Source: Siphonodentalium dalli
Lineage: Eukaryota; Mollusca; Scaphopoda; Gadilida; Siphonodentaliidae
Length of the DNA: 64,000 nucleotides
Direction: 5' to 3'
NCBI GenBank assembly: GCA_032622095.1
Contig: CP136068.1
Coordinates: 154,901,151-154,965,150 of the forward strand
In this document: in pieces, positions 42,479 through 53,000 of the stretch
Layout: every line of letters begins with the position of its first letter
Numbering within the stretch: the stretch's first letter is position 1
Notes under the pieces: model-generated
Told to the model about the DNA's origin: nothing
The model's input: the letters and a program-made list of their open reading frames with translations, nothing else
The model's database searches: none
Made by a program: the position numbers and the translations under genes

Positions 42479-43031
42479 CAGGGGGGGGGGGTCGGAAAAA
42501 AATTTCAGGCACGTATGGCATTTTTTCCCTTTCGATCATTTTTTGTACCCACCCACCCCCACCGCCAATTTTTTTTCCGTTTTCGGCAGTTTTTTCCGAC
42601 CATTTTTTGACACCCACCCCCCCTTTTAACACTAAAACAGAGATTTGCGGGGGGAAATTCACTGTAAACAGCTGTATATGAATTTCTGTGCATACTATTT
42701 ATCATGGATGTTAACATGGACATGTAAATAGGAATGAGTAATTTTGAGGTCATTCGGCCAAAAAAACATGGCTGCCAGCGGCCATCTTGGATTTCAAAAT
42801 TTGCAACAAAATACAACACGATAACTGCCTGCAGTCAGTTTACCAGTTAGAATTACATTATTTCTCTCATTCAAACTGATTCAAAGTGGTTTTGAAGCCC
42901 AACTCATTGCCAAAACACTAAAAACAAGCAGGAATTTTTGTTTTTAGTTGCGGAAAAAATTGCTTGTTGGTGGCTTTGACCACCCACCCACCCCGGCATA
43001 TGTGCCGGAAGAAATTTTTTCACCCCCCCCT
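42479..43031. mobile_element. ~550 bp hAT-like non-autonomous element
   Basis: The left end reads cagggggggggggtcgg and the right end cacccccccctg. Internally tcggaaaaaaatttc and ggcacgtatgg on the left oppose ggcatatgtgccggaagaaa and tttttt on the right. The 7-8 bp direct repeat (g)aagcaac lies immediately outside both ends (42471-42478 and 43032-43039). CAGGG termini and 8 bp target duplications are typical of the hAT superfamily; the exact junction is ambiguous by one base. The interior has C-rich tracts and a catggctgcca...gccatcttggattt motif, but no transposase. Confidence 0.6.
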
Positions 43032-43045
43032 GAAGCAACGCGAAA

Positions 43046-44136
43046 TATTCATCGAAAACAACAATTATAAACTTCAGCAATCGCAAGTCATTTAAATAAT
43101 GGCGTGACGTCATCGCACGCGCTAATATTACACGTGTGTCTTACCACTAATTATGAAGTTGGTTTTGTGGGTTAATTATGTGATAAATTCATTTTCATTA
43201 TAATTACCATGTTGTTTGCATCGTTCATAGACCACACGATTCTATTTTGCACTGAACCATGGCTCAAATTCATTCATTTGTTGCATATATTCGGTTCAGT
43301 ATAAAAGGAGACGGTCCCATAAATGGCCGGATTTAGTATACAGTACTCCCGTATACAGGAATTTTGAATCTTCACGGTGTATGTGAGTCTGTCATAACAC
43401 TCTTGCCGATTTCAAGTATTATCCTTGCCTGAAAGTTGAACAGTGACTAAGGAAATTTTGACAAAGTTCGATTCAAGTCAGACCGTGCATCTTTTATTGA
43501 CAGTTGGTGACACCTTTTTCTCTTGATTGGCTGTGCTTGCGTAATCATTTTGGATATGTCTTTGTTATGTAACTACCAGCCTGCTGATAGGAACTGACTG
43601 TAAAACAGCCACCTTTAATAATGATTTGCTGATATATAAACGGTATGAGAATGTGCCTGTACATGTTTGTGACCTGGCCTACCACCTCAATGACCACTTC
43701 CCATCGGTTTTCAAAATTCGAAATCAAAATAACATGGAAGATATCACATTTCACATTGTGGGTAACTCAAGGAATTCGTATATCAGTGTGAATATATATA
43801 ACGTAAGGTATTAATGGAGAATGTTTTAATATTTGGTAGATCTTAGCCATATTGATTGTGAAGGACAACCCAATCGTGCTGTTCGCCAGATTTAGTTCGT
43901 CGGTGGGTTTAGACAAACTGGATCATCTTCTACGCCGGAAACTCTCAGTGCAAATATTCGTTGTTGCAAGATGCACAAAGTAAAGGGATTAAGCCATAAG
44001 TTGTTCAACTCAGAGAAGGTCTCGCTCACCACAACATTAACATAAAATAAAAAGTACACACAATGAAAATGTATAAGTATAACGTTACATAAATTATGTG
44101 AAATAATCTTAGATATTCACCAGCGGTTTTAAAACC
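43046..44136. other. Noncoding sequence, nothing recognised
   Basis: No gene, RNA or clear repeat supported. Confidence 0.45.
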
Positions 44137-44497
44137 GTGTGTCATTTCTACACAATTTTGTTTAAGATCATAATTAAATCATATTGTGCAGAATGTATAA
44201 ACACTTGTTCTAAGAGTGTAAGCGCTGTTGTGCATAAGTGACATTTTAGCGCCATCGCGACTCAATTGGAAAAATCCTAAACGTGTGTGCCTGTATGAGT
44301 CTGTATTGTTGATTTCGAATATTATATTATTGACACTGAGAATGGTCGTTTCTGTACTGGGGACCTTTTCAGTATTGGAGAATTGCGAATGAAACTTCGA
44401 CGTTTGCTTTGTTATTGCTTCGATAGTTATATAAAACTGTAACGGCCAAACATGGAAACCTACGGCGGCCTGGAACCGCCACCTCCTCTTCAGTTAG

Positions 44498-44796
44498 TAT
44501 CCTGATATATCAGGTTACGTATCCTGATATATCAGGTTAGTATCCTGATATATCAGGTTTAGTATCCTGATATATCAGGTTGCGTATCCTGATATATCAG
44601 GTTATGAACCTGATATATCAGGTTACGTATCCTGATATATCAGGTTACGTATCCTGATATATCAGGTTATTATCCTGATATATCAGGTTACGTATCCTGA
44701 TATATCAGGTTATTATCCTGATATATCAGGTTACGTATCCTGATATATCAGGTTATTATCCTGATATATCAGGTTATTATCCTGATATATCAGGTT
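44498..44796. repeat. Palindrome minisatellite, left arm of element C (14 copies)
   Basis: Fourteen copies of cctgatatatcagg spaced about 21 bp apart, mostly within the 18 bp perfect palindrome aacctgatatatcaggtt or its tatcctg form, separated by acg, tat or ag. Every unit is self-complementary, so the array could extrude multiple short cruciforms. Confidence 0.95.
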
Positions 44797-44859
44797 GTCT
44801 CGACCAATCCAGAATGTCGTCTCTCATTGGCGGAGGCTTGTGGTTGGTTCCATATTAAG

Positions 44860-45380
44860 TTTGGTGACGAGGAGGATGAGTGATGTGGCATGTACATGTA
44901 GGCGATTAACCACACACCCCTCACCAAACTTCATATGGATCTTCAGGGTGACCTCTAGATGGGAGCCATCTATTTTCCCCGAAATTCGTTAGAAAACATG
45001 GCCGCCATCAGCCATCTTGGATTTCAAATTTGGATCCATTGGCACACCCAGCAGAACAAATATCGGAACAAATATTTTAAAACTTTATACAGGCGTGTTT
45101 TGGGTTACCTCTGGGGATATCAAATGTTTCCGAATTTCGTTGAAAGCATTTCCGCCATTTTGGATTTTAAACTTTGTATGACTAAATGATTTGGCACACA
45201 ATACAGACCACATCTTTTATATAGTCCTTACTGAACTTCATATGGATCTTGTGGGAGATGGGAGCCACCAAAAATGTCATTGAAAAACATGGAGGTATCC
45301 AATTATTACGCAATTCATGAAAAGAAAACATGGCCGCCAGCAGGATTTCATTCGCACACCATGCATCCCTCATTTATTAG
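44860..45380. repeat. Degenerate tandem units with an ATGGCCGCCA / CCATCTTGGATTT motif
   Basis: Three to four weak ~150-180 bp units carry aacatggccgcca...gccatcttggatttc (44992-45027), a diverged form at 45148-45171, and another aacatggccgccagcagg near 45327. Each is preceded by gaaattcgtt- or catatggatctt-like tracts. The same motif occurs in the hAT-like element at 42771-42800, so it is dispersed. Apparent open frames are not credible. Confidence 0.5.
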
Positions 45381-45398
45381 TGAAATGTTTTAAATGCA

Positions 45399-46110
45399 AA
45401 CAAGAGTTGGACTGTCGTCCGATGCATACCCCCTTGTGGATTACCGCCTAGTGTGGGCATATCTATAACTTATGACTGCTATACTCAGACAGATTGGACC
45501 CAAAAAATCAGCATTTTCATATAAACAAAGATGAATAACCTTAGAACAAAAAACAAAACAAAACAGTTGAATGTGCCATTATATGTCCTCATAGTGGTGA
45601 ACATCCATACAAAATTTCATTGAGATCCAAGTATTACTGTTCAAGTTATGACCTGAACAGACATCGGATGGACCAAACAACCAACATTTCCAGATAAACA
45701 AAGATGAATAACTCTAGAATGGAAAAGCGGAACAGAACAATGGAACCCTCTATTGAATGTCCTCATACTAGTGAACATCCATACCAAATTTCATTGAGAT
45801 CCCAGCACAACTGTTGAAGTTACGACATGAACAGACACCAGACGGACCAAAAATCCAACATTTCCAGATAAACAAAGATGAATAACTCTAGAATGGAAAA
45901 TCCGAACAAAACGATTGAAACCTGTATTTAATGTCCTCATAGTAGTGAACATCCATACCTAATTTCATTGAGATCTGAGCACTACTGTTAAAGTTATGAC
46001 ATGAACAGACATCGGACGGACGTACTGACGGACGCACACACAGACCCACGGACGGACGGACAGGTGCAAAACAGTATACCCCCTTTTGTTTTTAAAAGGG
46101 GGTATACTAA
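45399..46110 (+). mobile_element. Tandem-unit/ACGG element nested in element C
   Basis: A 5' end near caaacaagagttgg is followed by gatgcatacccccttg. Three ~174 bp units each contain gataaacaaagatgaataac, cctcatagtggtgaacatcc, atttcattgagatc and a gaacagacatcgg tail (starts near 45521, 45694, 45868). Then comes a ggacggac run (46013-46063) and a perfect hairpin gtatacccccttt...aaagggggtatac (46074-46107). The acccccttt motif near the 5' end matches the 3' hairpin arm. The architecture resembles pearl/Helentron-like elements of bivalves. No helicase or Rep coding sequence is present. Confidence 0.65.
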
Positions 46111-46425
46111 TATCATCTACAGAATACAAGCCCATTGCGTACATTATTGTAACTTTTTGACTTTCCTTCTTCTATAGGAGTCCTTTATCATTCTATTGAC
46201 AGCTCAGCATGAAATTAACACCTCCCAACGTTGAGCTACAGTGTCATTGACACTTTCATTTGAACTTATTATCTAATCATTTCCGAAGGGAACTACTCGT
46301 CAATGATTATTTAGTATAGAAAGGGTTAATAATGGACTGGTCATCGCTCAGTTGATGGTTCGGTTCTTGCTAACACTTCCATGACTGGGGCTCCTTCAAA
46401 TTTTGCAAAAACCTGTGCCAATTAA

Positions 46426-46474
46426 CTCTTTTATATATGCGAGTCTCCTACTGGTAGCCTCGCATATATAAGAG
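46426..46474. other. Hairpin in the interior of element C
   Basis: ctcttttatatatgcgag (46426-46443) opposes ctcgcatatataagag (46459-46474) with a 15 bp loop. The two arms differ by a 2 bp indel. No function is assigned. Confidence 0.7.
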
Positions 46475-46561
46475 CATACATTGGCCTAACAATATTGACC
46501 AAGAATCCAACCAACCACAAGCCTCCGCCAATGAGACGACACTCTGGATTGGTCGAGACAT

Positions 46562-46884
46562 AACCTGATATATCAGGATACTAACCTGATATATCAGGAT
46601 ACGTAACCTGATATATCAGGATAATAACCTGATATATCAGGATACGTAACCCGATATATCAGGATAATAACCTGATATATCAGGAAACGTAACCCGATAT
46701 ATCAGGATAATAACCTGATATATCAGGATACGCAACCTGATTTATCAGGATACTAACCTGATATATCAGGATACGTAACCTGATATATCAGGATAATAAC
46801 CTGATATATCAGGATACGTAACCTGATATATCAGGATACTAACCTGATATATCAGGATAGGTAACCTGATATATCAGGATACTA
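46562..46884. repeat. Palindrome minisatellite, right arm of element C (15 copies)
   Basis: Fifteen copies of cctgatatatcagg or near variants (ccgatatatcagg, cctgatttatcagg), separated mainly by atacgta, ataata or atacta, mirroring the left-arm array. Slightly more unit variation than on the left. Confidence 0.95.
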
Positions 46885-47060
46885 ACTGAAGAGGAGGTGG
46901 CGGTTCCAGGCCGCCGTACGTTTCACTACAATTGAGTCGCGACGGCGATAAAATTTGACTTATGCACAACATCGCTTACACTCTTAGAACAAGTGTTTAT
47001 ACATTCTACACAATATGATTTAATTTTGATCTTAAACAAAATTCTGTAGAAATGACACAT

Positions 47061-47445
47061 GACATATGCGTCAGTGGAATTTCTTCAACATTGAATAAGA
47101 GTGAATATGTGAGTGCATCATATATAATAGTTATTAGATGAAATGTGTTCTATTTGAGATACAAAACTCGTAAAGGTTGCCAAAGATAAAACAAATGGCA
47201 TGTTGTAACTTTGTTATAAAATGTGTTTAGTGTCAAAACTGAACTGCACATAATTGTGTAGCACAAAGTTTTAAAGCTGCTGCCAGATTTATAATATTAT
47301 CGCTACTGCGAGGTGTGTGTCTCAAATAGAACATTTCTCGTCTACTAACTATACTTTTAGTGTTTCAATGTTTTATTATGCCTTAGCCATAAATCAATAT
47401 GTAACATAAGCGCATTAGTAAGTTAACAAAATAGTATTAGTTACA
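47061..47445. other. Noncoding flank with a relic related to the 55.9 kb retrotransposon fragment
   Basis: 47055-47125 (gacatatgcgtcagtggaat, then agtgaatatgtgag) resembles the reverse complement of 55875-55945, where the same tract runs into a retrotransposon reading frame. Here the frame is lost soon after gtgagtgcatc. The remainder to 47445 is unassigned. Confidence 0.5.
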
Positions 47446-47527
47446 TCATGATGATGGTGATGGTGATGATGATGATGCATGATGATGTAGATGATGAAGA
47501 TTATGATAATGATGATGAAGATGATAT
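47446..47527 (+). repeat. (GAT)n microsatellite, imperfect
   Basis: About 80 bp of atgatgatggtgatggtgat type sequence with interruptions. The short Asp/Met-rich frames it creates are artefacts. Confidence 0.9.
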
Positions 47528-47916
47528 ATTTGTGGTTATGGTGGTATATACACTTATTTACATTGTTGGACCCCCGGTATGCCATCTATCTTCTAATTCA
47601 TACATGTGTTTACTCGTGTACATATGCTTCGCAAATTATTGCATCGCATAAATCTGATAACATTTCACTGAACATTTTAGTACTTTTAAATTAGCATCTA
47701 TAATTTCTCGTGTCTAAATAGCGCAGACTACTTCCCCATTGAACGACTTCAGTCTATCTGCCAGTTCATCAATCAGAATCACGATGATCGCGGTTGGTTG
47801 CCTTTGATTGACTCTGTTTGATTGGGCAGAGCACTTGGCTACTACAATAGAAGGTCTTGTTCTCTCACACGCAAGTTTTGTCTTGGTCTTCAGACATGTA
47901 TCTACCTGTAAATCCA
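47528..47916. other. Noncoding sequence, nothing recognised
   Basis: No supportable gene or repeat between the microsatellite and element D. Confidence 0.45.
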
Positions 47917-47984
47917 CATGTGCACAGACATGACAATTGGAACTTATTCCCTATTCCTTATTCCATATTTTCAAAAATGTCGTT

Positions 47985-49812
47985 TTCGACCGATTTGACG
48001 GCATGGTTGGGTGGCCCGCCCCAAATACCGCCTAGAAACACCCCGACCCCCCCACCCATCAACCCCGGGGGGTGCCACCCCGAGGGGGTTAAAATGGGGT
48101 ATGGACCATTTTCGAGAACGGTAAGGATTTCGACCGATTTGACGGCATGGGTGGGTGGCCCGCCCCAAATACCACCTAGAAACACCCCACCCCCACCCAT
48201 CACCCCAGGAGGGTGCCACCCGAGGGGGTGAAAATCGGGTATGGACCATTTTCGAGAACGGTTAGGATTTCGACCGATTTGTCGGCATGGGTGGGTGGCC
48301 CGCCCCAAATACCACCTAGAAACACCCCCACCCCACCCATCACCCCCGGAGGGTGCCACCCCGAGTGGGTGAAAATGGGGTATGGACCATTTTCGAGAAC
48401 GGTAAGGATTTCGACCGATTTGACGGCATGGTGGGTGGCCCACCCCAATTACCACCTAGAAACACCCCACCCCCACCCATCACCCCCGGAGGGTGCCACC
48501 CCGAGGGGGTGAAAATGGGGTATGGACCATTTTCGAGAACGGTAAGGATTTCGACCGATTTTAAGGCATGGGTGGGTGGCCCGCCCCAAATACCACCTAG
48601 AAACACCCCACCCCCCCCACCCATCACCCCCGGAGGGTGCCACACCGAGGGGTTGAAAATGGGGTATGGACCATTTTCGAGAAAGGTAAGGATTTCGACC
48701 GATTTGACGGCATGGGTGGGTGGCCCGCCCCAAATACCACCTAGAAACACCCCCACCCCCACCCATCACCCCCGGAGGGTGCCACCCCGAGGAGTGAAAA
48801 TGGGGTATGGACCATTTTCGAGAACGGTAAGGATTTCGACCGATTTGACGGCATGGGTGGGTGGCCCGCCCCAAATACCACCTAGAAACATCCCCACCCC
48901 CCCCCCCACCCATCACCCCCGGAGGGTGCCACCCCGAGGGGGTGAACATGGGGTATGGACCATTTTCGAGTACGGTAAGGATTTCGACCGATTTGACGCC
49001 ATGGTTGGGTGGCCCGCCCCAAATATCGCCTAGAAACACCCCGACCCCCACCCATCACCCCCGGGGGGTACCACCCCGAGGGGGTGAAAATGGGGTATGA
49101 ACCATTTACGAGAACGGTAAGGATTTCGACCGATTTGACGGCATGGGTGGGTGGCCCGCCCCAAATACAACCTAGAAACACCCCACCCCCACCCATCACC
49201 CCCGGGGGTGCCACCCCGAGGGGTGAAAATGGGGTATGGACCATTTTCGAGAACGGTAAGGATTTCGACCGATTTGACGGCATGGGTGGGTGGCCCGCCC
49301 CAAATATCACCTAGAAACACCACCCATCCATCACCCCCGGAGGGTGCCACCCCGAGGGGGTGAAAATGGGGTATGGACCATTTTCGAGAACGGTAAATAT
49401 TTCGACCGATTTGACGGCATGGGTGGGTGGCCCGCCCAAAATACCACCTAGAAACATCCACCCCCACCCATCACCCGCGGGGGTGCCACCCCGAGGGGGT
49501 GAAAATGGGGTATGGACAATTTTCGAGAACGGTAAATATTTCGACCGATTTGACGGCATGGTTGGGTGGCCCGCCCCAAATACCGCCTAGAAACACCCCG
49601 ACCCCCAACCCATCACCCCCGGGGGGTGCCACCCCGAGGGGGTGAAAATGGGGTATGGACAATTTTCGAGAACGGTAAATATTTCGACCGATTTGACGGC
49701 ATGAGTGGGTGGCCCGCCCAAAATACCACCTAGAAACATCCACCCCCACCCATCACCCCCGGAGGGTGCCACCCCGACGGGTTGAAAATGGGGTATGGAC
49801 CATTTTCGAGCA
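47985..49812 (+). repeat. Element D forward arm (~141 bp units, about 13 copies)
   Basis: Each unit runs ttcgaccgatttgacggcat, gggtgggtggcccgccccaa, ataccacctagaaacacccc, a C-rich tract, ggagggtgccaccccgaggg, tgaaaatggggtatggacc and attttcgagaacggtaagg. Length varies mostly in the C-run. Three units carry ggtaaatatttcg in place of ggtaaggatttcg (49395-49690), a local subfamily. Overlapping Pro/Gly-rich frames on both strands are repeat artefacts. Confidence 0.95.
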
Positions 49813-50087
49813 AGGAAATAAATGCATGGACTTCCCACACACGAGAACAAAGCCACGTCCCACGTCCCTGGTCACGACAAAATACTCCCTAATCTCAGTC
49901 AGACACGGAGTCATCAAGTACATTTCTATTCACAAGAATTACGTCGATCGTTGAAATTGATACATTGTCTGTGAACGTTGCAATGACGTCAAATACAAGA
50001 ATCTATTTCTGCTACATCAAAGGACACCGGCCGCCCTTTGATCAGAACTTGATACCGGCTGCATCAGAATGCATGACCCCAGTGGAT
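49813..50087. other. Central spacer of element D
   Basis: About 275 bp of non-satellite sequence (ggaaataaatgcatggactt to gcatgaccccagtggatg) lies between the opposed arms. No gene is recognised. It forms the loop of the 7.6 kb palindrome. The first reverse unit beyond it is internally deleted (50088-50135). Confidence 0.75.
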
Positions 50088-53000
50088 GTGGGGTGGTGGG
50101 GGTGGGGGTGTTTCTATGTGGTATTTGGGGCGTTCTCGAAAATGGTCCATACCCCATTTTCACCCCCTCGGGGTGGCACCCCCCGGGGGTGATGGGTGGG
50201 GGGTCGGGGTGTTTCTAGGTAGTATTTGGGGCGGGCCACCCACCCATGCCGTCAAATCGGTCGAAATCCTTACCGTTCTCGAAAATGGTCCATACCCCAT
50301 TTTCACACCCTCGGGGTGGCACCTCCCGGGGGTGATGGGTGGGGGTCGGGGTGTTTCTAGGTGGTATTTGGGCGGGCCACCCACCCATGCCGTCAAATCG
50401 GTCGAAATCCTTACCGTTCTCGAAAATGGTCCATACCCCATTTTCACCCCCTCGGTGTGGCACCCTCCGGGGGTGATGGTGGGGGGTGGGGTGTTTCTAG
50501 GTGGTATTTGGGGCGGGCCACCCACCCATGCCGTCAAATTGGTCGAAATCCTTACCGTTCTCGAAAATGGTCCATACCCCATTTTCACCCCACGGGGTGG
50601 CACCCTCCGGGAGTGATGGGTGGGGGTGGGGGTGTTTCTAGGTGGTATTTGGGACGGGCCACCCACCATGCCGTCAAATCGGTCGAAATCCTTACCGTTC
50701 TCGAAAATGGTCCATACCCCATTTTCACCCCCTCGGGGTGGCACCCTCCGGGGGTGATGGGTGGGTGTGGGGTGTTTCTAGGTGGTATTTGGGGCGGGCC
50801 ACCCACCCATGCCGTCAAATCGGTCGAAATCCTTACCGTACTCGAAAATGGTCCATACCCCATTTTCACCCCCTCGGGGTGGCACCCTCCGGGGGTGATG
50901 GGTGGGGGGTGGGTGTGTTTCTAGGTGGTATTTGGGGCGGACCACCCACCCATGCCGTCAAATCGGTCGAAATCCTTACCGTTCTCGAAAATGGTCCATA
51001 CCCCATTTTCACCCCCTCGGGGTGGCACCCCCGGGGGTGATGGGTGGGGGGGTCCGGGTGTTTCTAGGTGGTATTTGGGGCGGGCCACCCACCCATGCCG
51101 TCAAATCGGTCGAAATCCTTACCGTTCTCGAAAATGGTCCATACCCCATTTTCACCCCCTCGGAGTGGCACCCCCCGGGGGTGATGGGTGGGGGGATGGG
51201 GTGTTTCTAGGTGGTATTTGGGGCGGGCCACACACCCATGCCGTCAAATCGGTCGAAATCCTTACCGTTCTCGAAAATGGTCCATACCCCATTTTCACCC
51301 GCTCGGGGTGGCACCCTCCGGGGGTGATGGGTGGGGGGTGGGGTGTTTCTAGGTGGTATTTGGGGCGGGCCACCCACCCATGCCGTCAAATCGGTCGAAA
51401 TCCTTACCGTTCTCGAAAATGGTCCATACCCCATTTTCACCCCCTCGGGGTGGCACCCCCGGGGGTGATGGGTAGGGGGTCCGGGTGTTTCTAGGTGGTA
51501 TTTTGGGCGGGCCACCCACCCATGCCGTCAAATCGTTCGAAATCCTTACCGTTCTCGAAAATGGTCCATACCCCATTTTCACCCCCTCTGGGTGGCACCC
51601 TCCGGGGGTGATGGGTGGGGTTGGGGTGTTTCTAGGTGGTATTTGGGGCGGACCACCCACCCATGCCGTCAAATCGGTCGAAATCCTTACCGTTCTCGAA
51701 AATGGTCCATACCACATTTTCACCCCCTCGGGGTGGCACCCTCCGGGGGTGATGGGTTGGGGGGTGGGGTGTTTCTAGCTGGTATTTGGGGCGGGCCACA
51801 CACCCATGCCGTCAAATCGGTCGAAATCCTTACCGTTCTCGAAAATGGTCCATACCCCATTTTCACCCCCTCGGGGTGGCACCCTCCGGGGGTGATGTGT
51901 GGGCGGTGGGGTGTTTCTAGGTGGTATTTGGGGCGGGCCACCCACCCATGCCATCAAATCGGTCGAAATCTTTACCGTTCTCGAAAATGGTCCATACCCC
52001 ATTTTCACCCCCTCGGGGTGGCACCCTCCGGGGGTGATGGGTGGGGGATGGGGGTGTTTCTATGTGGTATTTTGGGCGGGCCACCCACACATGCCGTCAA
52101 ATCGGTCGAAATCCTTACCGTTCTCGAAAATGGTCCATACCCCATTTTCACCCCCTCGGGGTGGCACCCCCCGGGGGTGATGGGTGGGGGTCGGGGTGTT
52201 TCTATGTGGTATTTGGGGCGGGCCACCCACCCATGCCGTCAAATCGGTCGAAATCCTTACCGATCTCGAAAATGGTCCATACCCCATTTTCACCCCCTCG
52301 GGGTGGCACCCTCCGGGGGTGATGGGTGGGGGTGGGGGTGTTTCTAGGTGGTATTTGGGGCGGGCCACCCACCCATGCCGTCAAATCGGTCGAAATCCTT
52401 ACCGTTCTCAAAAATGGTCCATACCCCATTTTCACCCCCTCGGGGTGGCACCCCCCGGGGGTGATGTGTGGGGCTCGGGTGTTTCTAGGTAGTATTTGGG
52501 CGGGCCACCCACCCATGCCGTCAAATCGGTCGAAATCCTTACCGTTCTCGAAAATGGTCCATACCCCATTTTCACCCCCTCGGGGTGGCACCCCCCGGGG
52601 GTGATGGGTGGGGGTCGGGGTGTTTCTAGGTGGTATTTGGGGCGGGCCACCCAACCATGCCGTCAAATCGGTCGAAATCCTTACCGTTCTCGAAAATGGT
52701 CCATACCCCATTTTCACCCCCTCGGGTGGCACCCTCCGGGGGTGATGGGTGGGGGTGGGGTGTTTCTAGGTGGTATTTGGGGCGGACCACCCACCCATGC
52801 CGTCAAATCGGTCGAAATCCTTACCGTTCTCGAAAATGGTCCATACCCCATTTTCACCCCCTCGGGATGGCACCCTCCGGGGGTAATGGGTGGGGTGGGG
52901 TGTTTCTAGGTGGTATTTGGGGCGGGCCACCCACCCATGCCGTCAAATCGGTCGAAATCCTTACCGTTCTCGAAAATGGTCCATACCCCATTTTCACCCC

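Larger units (their letters stand above)
44137..47060. mobile_element. 2.9 kb foldback element C with palindromic minisatellite arms
   Basis: Both ends carry the same sequence in opposite orientation. From the outside in: gtgtgtcatttcta / tagaaatgacacat, tttgtttaagatc, aacacttgttctaagagtgt, cgcgactcaattg, cggcggcctggaaccgccac, an array of cctgatatatcagg palindromes, and tctcgaccaatccagaatgt with cattggcggaggcttgtggt. The left arm carries about 180 bp (44270-44455) absent from the right arm. No transposase is visible. The interior holds older tandem repeats and a nested tandem/ACGG element. Confidence 0.85.

Noticed and set aside
43300-43330. TATA-like tataaaagg as a promoter
   Set aside because: No supportable gene lies downstream, and such motifs are common in AT-rich DNA.
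47448-47694. Asp/Met-rich short frames
   Set aside because: They are reading frames of an imperfect GAT microsatellite.
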